Below are positions 55,286 to 64,000 of a stretch of 64,000 bases of DNA, one piece after another. How positions within the stretch are numbered: the stretch's first letter is position 1; each line of letters starts with the position of its first letter. Source of the stretch: an uncultured Paracoccaceae bacterium. Its GTDB lineage: Bacteria; Pseudomonadota; Alphaproteobacteria; Rhodobacterales; Rhodobacteraceae. Location: the NCBI GenBank assembly GCA_947499635.1, contig CANMPD010000007.1, positions 120,878 to 184,877 of the forward strand, written 5' to 3'. The notes beneath the pieces were generated by a model. That model ran no database searches. It had not been told where the DNA came from and saw only the letters and a program-made list of their open reading frames with translations. The position numbers and the translations under genes are program-made.

Positions 55286-55912
55286 TTATGCTTCTGCTGT
55301 TGCTTCTACTTCGTCTTCATCTTCGTCGTCAGAAGATCCCAGGCCTGCAGGTGCAGAGACGTTTCCGATGACAAAGTCGCGATCGATTGTTGGTTTTGAA
55401 CCAGCAGGCAGATCGATGTCGGAGATGTGGATCACGTCACCGATGTTTTTGCCTGTCAGATCAACAACTAACTTTTCAGGGATGTCACCAGCGGTCACAA
55501 CCAATTCAACTTCGGCACGTACAACGGTCAAAACACCGCCGCGTTTCAGACCTGGTGCTTCCTCGTGGTTGATAAACTCAACTGGGATGAACAGGTTGAT
55601 TTTTGACGTACGACGCAGGCGCATCAGGTCAAAGTGTGTTGGCAAGTCTTTGACAACGTCGCGCTGAATGTCGCGGCAGATGACACGTACGTCTTCTTGG
55701 CCTTCGACTTTCAAGTTGAACAGAGTTGACTTAAAACGACCGGCTTTCAGACGCTTTAACAGTTCGTTGAATGGGATCTGCAGTGCCAAAGGCTCTACGT
55801 CGCCACCAAAAACAACACCAGGAACCATGCCGTCACGACGAGCAGCGCGAGCGGCGCCCTTGCCTGTCCCCACGCGTTCCTGGCACACAAGATCAGGAAT
55901 CTCATTCGCCAT
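55286..55912 (-). CDS. rplY: 50S ribosomal protein L25/general stress protein Ctc
   Basis: 208 residues from ATG 55912 with GGAG upstream. The N-terminal L25 domain binds 5S rRNA ([20 protein letters not shown] and [20 protein letters not shown]). The C-terminal TL5/CTC domain follows, and the chain ends in an acidic tail ([14 protein letters not shown]). Followed by a terminator and then pth. Confidence 0.95.
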   Translation of the reverse strand: MANEIPDLVCQERVGTGKGAARAARRDGMVPGVVFGGDVEPLALQIPFNELLKRLKAGRFKSTLFNLKVEGQEDVRVICRDIQRDVVKDLPTHFDLMRLRRTSKINLFIPVEFINHEEAPGLKRGGVLTVVRAEVELVVTAGDIPEKLVVDLTGKNIGDVIHISDIDLPAGSKPTIDRDFVIGNVSAPAGLGSSDDEDEDEVEATAEA

Positions 55913-56107
55913 AGTAATTCTCCATAAATTTAGAGGGGTGCCTCCAAGGCTGCCACCCCGATGAAGTTGCTGCCTTATATGGAAAAGGCCGTTTTGGAAA
56001 GAGGGAATGCAAGCGAACTGGCAAAAACGCGACAACTGGATGTTAAACCCTGTTGTTTAGGCTGATTTATACGTGAATAGGCATCGGTCTTAAGGGGAAA
56101 GTCGGCT

Positions 56108-56548
56108 GTGTTGCGATTGATTGGGCTTTTACTACCAGCTTTGATTCCCTCGTGGCGTTTCTTTAAGACGGTTGCGCCGTCACCGCGCGTTGAATACCGC
56201 CTTATTCGCCTAGGTCAGTCTGAGGGATGGTGCGAGGATCGACCCAGGCCAGACATTATGACCTTTAAAACAATGATCGGACGCTTGTTCTGGAACCCAC
56301 ACTGGAATGAACAGCTGTTTATGGTGAGTTGTTCTGAGCGCCTTGTGGAGGCGCCGTCGCAGCATAGTATTGATGAGTTAAACTTGCGGATCGCGCGCTT
56401 TTTGGTGGCGGAGGAGACTGCGAAGGACGATGTGGAATTGCAATTTCGCCTTGTGTTCTGGTCGCGAGAAGATGGGCAACTTGTGCAAGAAATCGAATAC
56501 GAAAGTGTGCCTGTAAATTTGCTTACTGTGAAGTCGAGGTCGTTATGA
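56108..56548 (+). CDS. Hypothetical protein upstream of HTTM-like gene
   Basis: 146 residues from GTG 56108 with AAGGGG at 56092-56097. An N-terminal hydrophobic stretch (LIGLLLPALIPSWRFF) could anchor it. The rest is soluble, with RVEYRLIRLGQSEGWCEDRP and LVFWSREDGQLVQEIEYES. No family recognised. Overlaps the next gene by 4 bases (ATGA), so the two products likely act together. Confidence 0.65.
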   Translation: MLRLIGLLLPALIPSWRFFKTVAPSPRVEYRLIRLGQSEGWCEDRPRPDIMTFKTMIGRLFWNPHWNEQLFMVSCSERLVEAPSQHSIDELNLRIARFLVAEETAKDDVELQFRLVFWSREDGQLVQEIEYESVPVNLLTVKSRSL

Positions 56549-57243
56549 CGTTGGAAGCGACCCTCCGGATAAGCGAATTATTATTGGCCTTTGCGCTGGT
56601 TCAGCAGAGTTTGGAGCATCTTATCCACCGCGACCGTTGGGTCGACCCCCTGCTTCATGTGTCGCGGCTCAGCCTTTGCGTCTTGCTCGGGCTTGGGGTT
56701 ACGGTTGAAATGACGCTTGTTGGACTATGGGTTTTGGCACTCGTTCAGCTGTGGCGTTATCAGGGGCCATATAACGGCGGCAGCGATAAAATGACCGTAT
56801 TGATTTTGACCTGTCTGGCGGCTGCACATCTTGCACCTAATATGTTTTGGTCAGAAATGGCGTTGTCTTACCTGGCTGTGCAACTTGTGTTGTCCTATTT
56901 CGTATCTGGTTGGATCAAGGTGATTAATCCTGCGTGGCGGCGTGGCGAAGCCTTGCGTGATGTCTTTCGATATTCGGCTTATCCGGTGAGTGAACAGTTG
57001 CGTGGCCTTGCGGATCATCCATGGTTTTTGTTGGCAATGGGGTGGGCCGTGATTTTGCTTGAGCTCATCTTTCCGTTCACATTGCTACACCCTGTGACGC
57101 TTAAGCTGGCTTTGCTTTGCACCGCGTGGTTCCATTTTTCAAATGCATGTTTTTTCGGCTTAAACCGCTTTTTCTGGATCTGGCTCTGTGCTTATCCTTC
57201 CCTAATCTGGTTCCAAGAACGTGTGACGCAAGGCGGAGGGTAA
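56545..57243 (+). CDS. HTTM-like (gamma-carboxylase-related) membrane protein
   Basis: 232 residues, about six hydrophobic helices. The segments LVLSYFVSGWIKVINPAWRRG, then GWAVILLELIFPFTLL, and CTAWFHFSNACFFGLNRFFW resemble the HTTM fold of vitamin-K-dependent carboxylase relatives in bacteria, where His/Asn in the FH-x-N-x3-FGLN area is conserved. It lacks the soluble C-terminal part of true carboxylases. Function unknown. Confidence 0.7.
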   Translation: MTLEATLRISELLLAFALVQQSLEHLIHRDRWVDPLLHVSRLSLCVLLGLGVTVEMTLVGLWVLALVQLWRYQGPYNGGSDKMTVLILTCLAAAHLAPNMFWSEMALSYLAVQLVLSYFVSGWIKVINPAWRRGEALRDVFRYSAYPVSEQLRGLADHPWFLLAMGWAVILLELIFPFTLLHPVTLKLALLCTAWFHFSNACFFGLNRFFWIWLCAYPSLIWFQERVTQGGG

Positions 57244-57285
57244 CTTCGACCTTGCCAGTGTTCCGTATATCGGCGCAGATGCCGC

Positions 57286-58470
57286 ATGGGTTTTCGGAAT
57301 GATCTTTATATCAGCAGGATAACGGCACCGGCGTTTGTCGCGATGGGGCTGATGTGGGGAACCTTTGGCGTGTATGTGCCTGAGGTAAAAATGCAAGCGG
57401 GCCTTGAGGATGGTCCATTTGGATTTGCAATGTTCTGTGGCGCGCTTGGGGCCCTGTTTGCGATGTGGGTGGCGCCAATTCTGGATCGACGCTTTAGAGG
57501 TTGGGCGCTGATTGTGTCTGGTACGGCTATGGCGTTGTCGTTCTTTTTGCCCGCAATAGCGACAAGTTGGTGGTTGATGGCACTTGCAATGATCATGACC
57601 ATGGGAAGCACCGGACTGCTGGATGTGATTATGAACACCCGTCTCAGTATGGTAGAGGCACAGACGGGACGTAAGTTGATGAATCTCAACCACGCGCTGT
57701 ATTCATTTTCTTATGGCTTGACGGCAGTGTTTGCAGGATTGCTTCGAAGTGCAGGGTGGTCAGCCCTACATTCTTTTGCAGTATTCATTTTGATTGCATT
57801 GTGTCTGTGCTTTGGGTTGCGAGATCGTGCCTTAGACAGTCCTCAAGACTGCAATCAATCCCGTACAAAGCAGCGACTGCCATGGGCTATGATTATTCTA
57901 TCTGGGGGGATTGCGATGATTGCTTTTACGGCGGAACAGGCAACAGACAATTGGTCTGCTTTGCATTTGGAGCGGGCATTTAATGTTATGGCCCATCAAA
58001 GCGCACTGGGGCCGGCTATCTTAGGTTTGACTATGGGATTGGGTCGTCTCTTTGGGCAAGTTCTGCTTGGAAGCGTGTCTGCAGCACGCGTCGTGCAGGT
58101 TGCCGCTGTGACTGCAGCCGTAGGTATGGCCTTGGGGGGATGGGCCCCATCGATCGGCTTGTCTTACCTGGGTTTTGGAATGTTTGGATTGGGAATTTCC
58201 GTGGTCGGGCCCTTAGTAATTTCATGGGCCGGAAGCATGATACAGGACGATCAGCGTAGCATTGTCATTTCACGGGTGCTCGCGTTGACATATATAGGAT
58301 TTTTTATAGGTCCGCCGGTTCTGGGCGTGTTAGCCCAACTGTTTGGGCTTCCCGTCGCGTTTAGTATGATGGCCCTGCTTGTTTTGATAAGCGGCCTGGT
58401 TCTTGTGCCGCTTTTACAGCGTGTCGAGATGGTTAGTCTTGCCAATCGCCCGAGAAATGACGCGGAATAA
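57286..58470 (+). CDS. Major facilitator superfamily transporter
   Basis: 394 residues with twelve hydrophobic segments. GVYVPEVKMQAGLEDGPFGF and LMNLNHALYSFSYGLTAV fit the group of MFS permeases with the LNH-type motif between helices 4 and 5. Second half begins near LPWAMIILSGGIAMIAF. Substrate unknown. Its last 38 bases overlap the convergent lldD-type gene. Starts 42 bases after the HTTM-like gene, possibly the same transcript. Confidence 0.85.
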   Translation: MGFRNDLYISRITAPAFVAMGLMWGTFGVYVPEVKMQAGLEDGPFGFAMFCGALGALFAMWVAPILDRRFRGWALIVSGTAMALSFFLPAIATSWWLMALAMIMTMGSTGLLDVIMNTRLSMVEAQTGRKLMNLNHALYSFSYGLTAVFAGLLRSAGWSALHSFAVFILIALCLCFGLRDRALDSPQDCNQSRTKQRLPWAMIILSGGIAMIAFTAEQATDNWSALHLERAFNVMAHQSALGPAILGLTMGLGRLFGQVLLGSVSAARVVQVAAVTAAVGMALGGWAPSIGLSYLGFGMFGLGISVVGPLVISWAGSMIQDDQRSIVISRVLALTYIGFFIGPPVLGVLAQLFGLPVAFSMMALLVLISGLVLVPLLQRVEMVSLANRPRNDAE

Positions 58471-59599
58471 GTAGGTTGTGGCGACCCAGATCCGCAATTG
58501 ATTTTTCACCGCACAGAGCCATGGTTGTGTCCAATTCCTTGTGGAGAATTTCCAAGGCTGTGTGTACGCCGGATTGGCCCATCGCTCCTAAACCATAGGT
58601 TATAGCACGACCAACCATTGTTCCTGTTGCCCCAAGCGCAATGGCTTTTAAAATGTCCTGTCCCGAGCGAATGCCACTGTCTAGATGAACCTCTATGTCG
58701 CCACCAACAGCATCCATAATCCGGGGCAGCATTCGAATTGAACTCAGGGCGCCATCAAGTTGACGTCCACCATGGTTCGATACAACAATTGCATCCGCAC
58801 CTAACTTTACGGCCATCTTGGCATCGTCGGGGTCTAAAATCCCCTTCAGGATGACTTTACCGCCCCACATGTCCATTAATTTGGCGATTTTATCCCAGTC
58901 GAGGGTGAGGTCAAATTGCTCTGTGGTCCAAGATCCCAGAGATGCCGTGTCCGAAATGCCGTCAACGTGTCCTACAATATTCCCAAAATGTCGCCGCTTG
59001 GCCGAAAGCATTGCGATCCCCCAACGCCATTTTGTCATCAGGTTAGCGACCGTTCGAGGGGTAAGCTTTGGAGGGGCAGAGAGGCCGTTTTTTAGATCTT
59101 TATGACGTTGTCCTAAGATCTGTAGATCCAATGTGATTACCAAAGCTGAACACTTTGCGGCTTTGGCGCGGTCAATTAGGCGGCGCACATAGTCTTGATC
59201 CTTCATGGTATAAAGCTGAAACCAAAATGGTGCACTTGTTGCCTCGGCAATATCTTCGATCGAATTGATCGACATTGTCGAGAGGGTAAAGGGGACGCCA
59301 AATTGCTCTGCGGCGCGTGCTGTTTTGATTTCACCATCTGCGCTTTGCATGCCCAATAGTCCGACTGGGGCAATTGCAACAGGCATGGATGTATTTTGCC
59401 CGATCATCTGCGTTGCAGTAGAGCGGCCAGACATATCAACGGCGACCTTCTGACGTAGGCGAATGTCTGTAAAATCACGGGTGTTGTCGTGAAATGTTTG
59501 TTCTGTCCAGCTGCCACTTTCTGCATAATCATAAAACATCCGTGGCGCGCGACGCTCATGTAGGCGCTTCAGATCATCGATATTGGTGATGACAGGCAT
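58433..59599 (-). CDS. lldD: FMN-dependent alpha-hydroxy acid dehydrogenase (L-lactate dehydrogenase type)
   Basis: 388 residues from ATG 59599 with GGAGAC upstream. FMN barrel with RAPRMFYDYAESGSWTEQTF, PVAIAPVGLLGMQ, FWFQLYTMKDQDYVRRLID and the active-site loop VVSNHGGRQLDG carrying the catalytic His and Arg. DSGIRSGQDILKAIALGATG binds FMN phosphate. The closest match is LldD, oxidising L-lactate at the membrane, though related 2-hydroxyacid substrates are possible. Confidence 0.9.
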   Translation of the reverse strand: MPVITNIDDLKRLHERRAPRMFYDYAESGSWTEQTFHDNTRDFTDIRLRQKVAVDMSGRSTATQMIGQNTSMPVAIAPVGLLGMQSADGEIKTARAAEQFGVPFTLSTMSINSIEDIAEATSAPFWFQLYTMKDQDYVRRLIDRAKAAKCSALVITLDLQILGQRHKDLKNGLSAPPKLTPRTVANLMTKWRWGIAMLSAKRRHFGNIVGHVDGISDTASLGSWTTEQFDLTLDWDKIAKLMDMWGGKVILKGILDPDDAKMAVKLGADAIVVSNHGGRQLDGALSSIRMLPRIMDAVGGDIEVHLDSGIRSGQDILKAIALGATGTMVGRAITYGLGAMGQSGVHTALEILHKELDTTMALCGEKSIADLGRHNLLIPRHFSGDWQD

Positions 59600-59707
59600 G
59601 CTAAGTCTCCGTTTCAAGGACGCCAAATGGTTTATGTTGTATCTGCACAAAGAGAGCTAGGGATTTTTTGATGTCAATCGATTGTCCCGCACCGTTGTCT
59701 CGCACCG

Positions 59708-60508
59708 TCACAGGCAGAGTTGATCTAACGCGTTTGGATCAATGGCAAACCTGTCCGAGAGGGTGATGTAATGTGCATCCGTAATAGGGGGTAACGTTTG
59801 GTTTTGTCGCTTTTTCATACGCGAGTCATTAAATCCATTATAACTGCGCACATACATAAGCGGTGTGTTGAACGTTAGCGTGGGCATTTTGTGGAAGATT
59901 TTGTGATGCGCAAAATTCATCACTGTTTTATCCCAGCCTCCAGCAACACGTACTGCAAGAGCTGCGGTCATATAGGTCTGAAAGACATCTTCGACTTTGA
60001 TGCCGTCCTGAGTTGGTTGTAGGATCAAACCACGGCTGTAATCGAATGCGACGGTTTTATATTGTTGCGTAAACCGGCGACTGGCTTTTTCTTGTTCACG
60101 CAGGTGGTGTATAAAGTCGACGCCAATTGCATCGTCGTCGTCTAGGCGAAATTGTAAACAAGCCGCATCAGGACGTCGACGGACATTGTTTATGATCCGA
60201 TTCATAACTGGCCGATGCTGCTGTGGTGGCTGCGCAACGATGATTGCTTGGGGAATATCCGCAATTAGATCACGTAGTCGATTTTCATATACTGCCGGCA
60301 TTTGATCGCCGATTACGATGACTAAATCAAACCTAGGATCCGTCTGCGCGCGCAGGGCAGGGAGGGTTAGCGTTTCAAATAGCTTAAATCGCTCTTCCAT
60401 GCGTTGGGGGGCATATAAAAAGGCGATACGCTCCTCAATGGTGTCATGTAACACTTGAAAACCGCCAATGGCAGGATATGAAAAGCGGCACAGGCCGATG
60501 ATTTGCAT
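59708..60508 (-). CDS. Putative rhamnosyltransferase-like protein
   Basis: 266 residues from ATG 60508; a TTG at 60571 would add a hydrophobic stretch not typical of the family. GT-A like: IGLCRFSYPAIGGFQVLHDT at the start, RFDLVIVIGDQMP, and an acidic cluster QFRLDDDDAIGVDFI serving as the DxD metal site. Resembles a family often annotated as putative rhamnosyl transferase in Rhodobacterales. Substrate not established. Divergent from the str operon. Confidence 0.7.
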   Translation of the reverse strand: MQIIGLCRFSYPAIGGFQVLHDTIEERIAFLYAPQRMEERFKLFETLTLPALRAQTDPRFDLVIVIGDQMPAVYENRLRDLIADIPQAIIVAQPPQQHRPVMNRIINNVRRRPDAACLQFRLDDDDAIGVDFIHHLREQEKASRRFTQQYKTVAFDYSRGLILQPTQDGIKVEDVFQTYMTAALAVRVAGGWDKTVMNFAHHKIFHKMPTLTFNTPLMYVRSYNGFNDSRMKKRQNQTLPPITDAHYITLSDRFAIDPNALDQLCL

Positions 60509-60602
60509 GAACAGAAGTTGCCTTATAAGGACGGTCGCGATCACTATGAGGCAGAGATAAAGATGGAACAAGATGTTCCGTGAAGTTATCCTTGCGCTGT
60601 GC

Positions 60603-60631
60603 TTGACATGTTAGACGACTCCTCATATACG
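60603..60631 (+). promoter_or_regulatory. Strong candidate promoter of the str operon
   Basis: Consensus TTGACA at 60603-60608, a 17-base spacer and TATACG at 60626-60631. It faces rpsL and leaves a leader of about 220 bases. Confidence 0.7.
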
Positions 60632-60731
60632 CCCAATATCCGGCAAATGGACTTAGTCCGTTTAACGCCGTTATCATATCTGTAGTGGCTCACGGTCTGG
60701 GAACTTTTTACACCCGGCCCTCTGTAACCTC

Positions 60732-60773
60732 ACCGCGACGTTCACCTCGGAATGGGAACGTATGCGGTTTTTT
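60732..60773 (+). promoter_or_regulatory. Terminator-like hairpin in the rpsL leader (candidate attenuator)
   Basis: Outer stem ACCGC (60732-60736) / GCGGT (60764-60768), inner stem CGTTC (60739-60743) / GAACG (60756-60760) with further CC/GG pairing, then six T to 60773. It lies between the promoter and the rpsL start with no plus-strand gene upstream in the preceding 2 kb, so it is best read as attenuation or autoregulation. Confidence 0.6.
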
Positions 60774-60860
60774 CGGTTGCATGCGTCAATTCCAGAAATG
60801 ACTTCGCCGCATAGCATTTGCTATGCATGACATACAGTTGCAAAACGGGGAATATCCGGA

Positions 60861-61232
60861 ATGCCAACGATTCAACAGCTGATCCGCAAACCGCGTCAGC
60901 CTAAAATCAAACGCTCTAAGTCAATGCACCTAGAGCAGTGCCCGCAAAAGCGTGGCGTATGTACTCGTGTATATACAACTACACCTAAGAAACCTAACTC
61001 TGCGATGCGTAAAGTTGCGAAGGTTCGCCTGACCAACGGCTTCGAGGTTATCTCTTACATCCCTGGTGAATCGCACAACCTTCAGGAGCACTCTGTGGTT
61101 CTGATCCGTGGCGGTCGTGTAAAAGACCTTCCAGGTGTTCGTTATCACATCCTACGCGGTGTTCTGGATACTCAGGGCGTTAAAGACCGTAAACAGCGTC
61201 GCTCCAAGTATGGCGCGAAGCGTCCTAAGTAA
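60861..61232 (+). CDS. rpsL: 30S ribosomal protein S12
   Basis: 123 residues, normal length. Universally conserved [20 protein letters not shown] and [17 protein letters not shown] are intact, so the usual streptomycin-resistance positions (the two Lys) look wild type. Decoding-centre protein; first gene of the str operon. Confidence 0.98.
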   Translation: MPTIQQLIRKPRQPKIKRSKSMHLEQCPQKRGVCTRVYTTTPKKPNSAMRKVAKVRLTNGFEVISYIPGESHNLQEHSVVLIRGGRVKDLPGVRYHILRGVLDTQGVKDRKQRRSKYGAKRPK

Positions 61233-61244
61233 GAAGAAGGATAA

Positions 61245-61721
<477 letters not shown>

Positions 61722-61742
61722 ACTCTTTAGGGGCTAATCCAA

Positions 61743-63860
61743 ATGGCACGCGAATTTCCGCTCGAATTATACCGTAACTTCGGTATCATGGCGCACATCG
61801 ATGCAGGTAAAACAACCTGCTCCGAACGCATCCTGTACTACACCGGCAAATCCCACAACATTGGTGAGGTGCACGATGGTGCAGCCACCATGGACTGGAT
61901 GGAGCAGGAACAGGAACGCGGCATCACCATCACATCTGCTGCGACAACCACATTCTGGGAACGCACAGAAAACGGTACCGAGGCTCAAACGCCTAAGCAC
62001 CGTTTCAACATCATCGACACACCCGGCCACGTTGACTTCACAATTGAAGTTGAACGTTCCTTGGCTGTTCTCGATGGTGCTGTTTGTGTTCTTGATGCAA
62101 ACGCAGGTGTTGAACCGCAAACTGAAACCGTATGGCGTCAAGCTGATCGCTATAAGGTTCCACGTATCGTTTTTGTTAACAAAATGGACAAAATCGGTGC
62201 GGACTTCTTTAACTGTCACAAGATGGTTGAAGACCGTACTGGCGCACGTGCTGTGCCTGTTGCGATTCCTATCGGCGCTGAAACAGAGCTCGAAGGTCTG
62301 CTTGACCTTGTCCTGATGAAGGAATGGCTCTGGAAAGGCGAAGATCTCGGCGCATCTTGGGAACTCGCGGATATTCGCCCTGAGTTGCAAGACCAAGCCG
62401 ACGAATGGCGTGAAAAGATGGTCGAAGCTGCCGTTGATATGGACGAAGCTGCGATGGAAGCCTACCTTGAGGGCGATGAGCCTGACGTCGAAACCCTGCG
62501 CGCCCTGTTGCGTAAAGGTTGCCTGGAAATGGCATTTGTTCCGATGCTTGGTGGTTCTGCATTTAAGAACAAAGGTGTCCAGCCTCTGTTGAACGCCGTT
62601 ATCGACTATCTGCCATCTCCGATGGACGTTGTTGATTACATGGGCTTCTCACCTGACGATGAAACCGAAGAGCGTAACATTGCCCGCCGTGCGGATGATG
62701 ATATGGCGTTCTCTGGTTTGGCGTTCAAAATCATGAACGACCCCTTCGTTGGCTCTCTTACTTTCTGCCGTATCTACTCAGGTCAGCTCACTAAGGGCGA
62801 CTCGATGTTGAACTCGACAAAGGGTAAAAAAGAGCGCGTCGGTCGTATGATGATGATGCACTCAAACAACCGTGAAGAGATCGAATGGGCCGGTTCTGGC
62901 GACATCATCGCGTTGGGTGGTCTGAAAGACACCACAACGGGTGATACGCTTTGCGATGCAAAAGAACCTGTTGTTCTCGAAACCATGACCTTCCCAGATC
63001 CGGTTATCGAGATTGCTGTTGAGCCTAAGACAAAAGGCGACCAAGAGAAAATGTCTCAAGGTCTTGCCCGTCTGGCAGCAGAAGATCCATCCTTCCGTGT
63101 TGAGACAGATCTTGAATCTGGTCAGACCATCATGAAGGGCATGGGCGAACTTCATCTCGATATTCTTGTGGATCGTCTAAAGCGTGAATTCAAGGTTGAG
63201 GCAAACATCGGTGCGCCGCAGGTTGCTTATCGTGAGACAATCTCTCATGAGGTTGAGCACAGCTATACGCACAAGAAGCAATCCGGTGGTTCAGGTCAGT
63301 TCGGTGAGGTTAAACTCATCATCAGCCCGACAGAGCCAGGCGAAGGTTTTTCTTTCGAATCCCGCATCGTTGGTGGTTCGGTTCCGAAAGAATATATCCC
63401 AGGTGTTGAAAAAGGCATTAAATCGGTTATGGATAGCGGCCCTCTGGCTGGCTTCCCCGTCATCGACTTTAAAGTTGCCCTGATCGACGGTAAGTTCCAC
63501 GACGTTGACTCCTCTGTCCTCGCCTTTGAAATCGCAGGCCGTATGTGCATGCGTGAAGGTATGAGAATGGCGGGCGCGAAACTTCTGGAGCCCATCATGA
63601 AAGTCGAAGTGATTACACCAGAAGAGTACACTGGTGGTATCATCGGCGATCTGACCTCCCGTCGTGGTCAAGTATCTGGCCAAGAGCCACGTGGTAACGC
63701 GATTGCAATCGATGTAAACGTACCGCTGGCCAACATGTTCGGTTACATCAACACCCTGCGTTCCATGTCTTCGGGCCGCGCGCAGTTCAGCATGCAATTC
63801 TCGCATTACGACCCTGTTCCGAACAATATTTCGGAAGAGATCCAAGCGAAATACGCGTAA
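61743..63860 (+). CDS. fusA: Elongation factor G
   Basis: 705 residues. GTPase motifs AHIDAGKTT (G1), RGITI (G2), DTPGHVDF (G3) and [10 protein letters not shown] (G4), followed by domains II-V (for example [20 protein letters not shown]). Drives translocation. 21 bases after rpsG. A single-copy, canonical FusA1-type by eye. Confidence 0.98.
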   Translation: MAREFPLELYRNFGIMAHIDAGKTTCSERILYYTGKSHNIGEVHDGAATMDWMEQEQERGITITSAATTTFWERTENGTEAQTPKHRFNIIDTPGHVDFTIEVERSLAVLDGAVCVLDANAGVEPQTETVWRQADRYKVPRIVFVNKMDKIGADFFNCHKMVEDRTGARAVPVAIPIGAETELEGLLDLVLMKEWLWKGEDLGASWELADIRPELQDQADEWREKMVEAAVDMDEAAMEAYLEGDEPDVETLRALLRKGCLEMAFVPMLGGSAFKNKGVQPLLNAVIDYLPSPMDVVDYMGFSPDDETEERNIARRADDDMAFSGLAFKIMNDPFVGSLTFCRIYSGQLTKGDSMLNSTKGKKERVGRMMMMHSNNREEIEWAGSGDIIALGGLKDTTTGDTLCDAKEPVVLETMTFPDPVIEIAVEPKTKGDQEKMSQGLARLAAEDPSFRVETDLESGQTIMKGMGELHLDILVDRLKREFKVEANIGAPQVAYRETISHEVEHSYTHKKQSGGSGQFGEVKLIISPTEPGEGFSFESRIVGGSVPKEYIPGVEKGIKSVMDSGPLAGFPVIDFKVALIDGKFHDVDSSVLAFEIAGRMCMREGMRMAGAKLLEPIMKVEVITPEEYTGGIIGDLTSRRGQVSGQEPRGNAIAIDVNVPLANMFGYINTLRSMSSGRAQFSMQFSHYDPVPNNISEEIQAKYA

Positions 63861-63875
63861 GCGTTATTTAATATT

Positions 63876-63902
63876 GAGGGGGCGCGGTCCGCGCGCTCCC
63901 TC
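63876..63902 (+). promoter_or_regulatory. Hairpin between fusA and tuf
   Basis: GAGGGGGCGCG (63876-63886) pairs with CGCGCTCCCTC (63892-63902), eleven pairs with one G-U, loop of 5. No T-tract follows, so processing or partial pausing is more likely than full termination. Confidence 0.5.
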
Positions 63903-63923
63903 TGACAGTAAAAGGAGGCCATC

Positions 63924-64000
63924 ATGGCTAAGGAAAAGTTTGAACGTAATAAGCCACACGTCAACATCGGCACCATTGGCCACGTTGACCACGGTAAAAC
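63924..64000 (+). CDS. tuf: Elongation factor Tu, N-terminal fragment cut by the window end
   Basis: The first 25 codons are present: MAKEKFERNKPHVNIGTIGH, then VDHGKT with the start of the P-loop. AAGGAGG at 63912-63918 marks the start. The remainder lies beyond the window; there is no sign of disruption. Confidence 0.97.
   Translation, partial: MAKEKFERNKPHVNIGTIGHVDHGK

Overview
The window looks like chromosome from a marine alphaproteobacterium of the Rhodobacterales (Roseobacter group). The evidence is: a SAM/SAH-type riboswitch directly in front of metK (a class described from this order), the fabA-fabB-fabI set divergent from an irr-type regulator, the miaB / phoH-like / ybeY / corC / lnt / metK order, the aroA-cmk-(nitroreductase)-rpsA-ihfB-lapA-trpF-trpB order, and a TRAP transporter operon. 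Base composition is close to balanced by eye. No species name is claimed.

Layout. 1-5.7 kb is accessory DNA next to the 3' end of a tRNA-Arg(ACG) gene. It holds a relic of an integrase-core transposase at the left edge, a helix-turn-helix protein with a membrane tail, a 1,265-residue protein ending in a PD-(D/E)xK nuclease-like domain, and a zinc-ribbon protein that may be cut short. This cassette is the best candidate for an undescribed, possibly defensive, system. 6-10 kb is a GntR/FCD regulator divergent from a three-gene TRAP transporter (dctPQM type). 10.2-16.8 kb is a tightly coupled seven-gene glycan cluster on the minus strand: four glycosyltransferases, a histidine phosphatase, a polysaccharide deacetylase and a methyltransferase. 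17-25.4 kb holds a large MscS-type channel and an oligopeptide-type ABC importer. 25.6-31.7 kb holds a DUF3307 membrane protein, an unusual ABC-type protein with an eroded ATPase and a cyclic-nucleotide-binding-like domain, two alpha/beta hydrolases and a SlyD-like isomerase.

31.7-35.1 kb is unsaturated fatty-acid synthesis (fabA, fabB, fabI) with irr. 36-45 kb is the miaB to trmB housekeeping block, interrupted by an OmpA-like protein and a lipoprotein that share one Cys/Trp-rich module. 45-53 kb is aroA, cmk, a nitroreductase-like gene, rpsA, ihfB, lapA, trpF and trpB. 53-60.5 kb mixes a repeat-rich putative Ca-binding protein, pth, rplY, an HTTM-like membrane protein pair, an MFS permease, an LldD-type flavoenzyme and a rhamnosyltransferase-like gene. 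60.6-64 kb is the start of the str operon (rpsL, rpsG, fusA, tuf), with tuf cut by the window end.

RNA-level control is a recurring theme: a riboswitch before metK, terminator-like leader hairpins before rpsA and rpsL, and clean intrinsic terminators at many operon ends. All functional statements rest on motif reading by eye; no database search was run.
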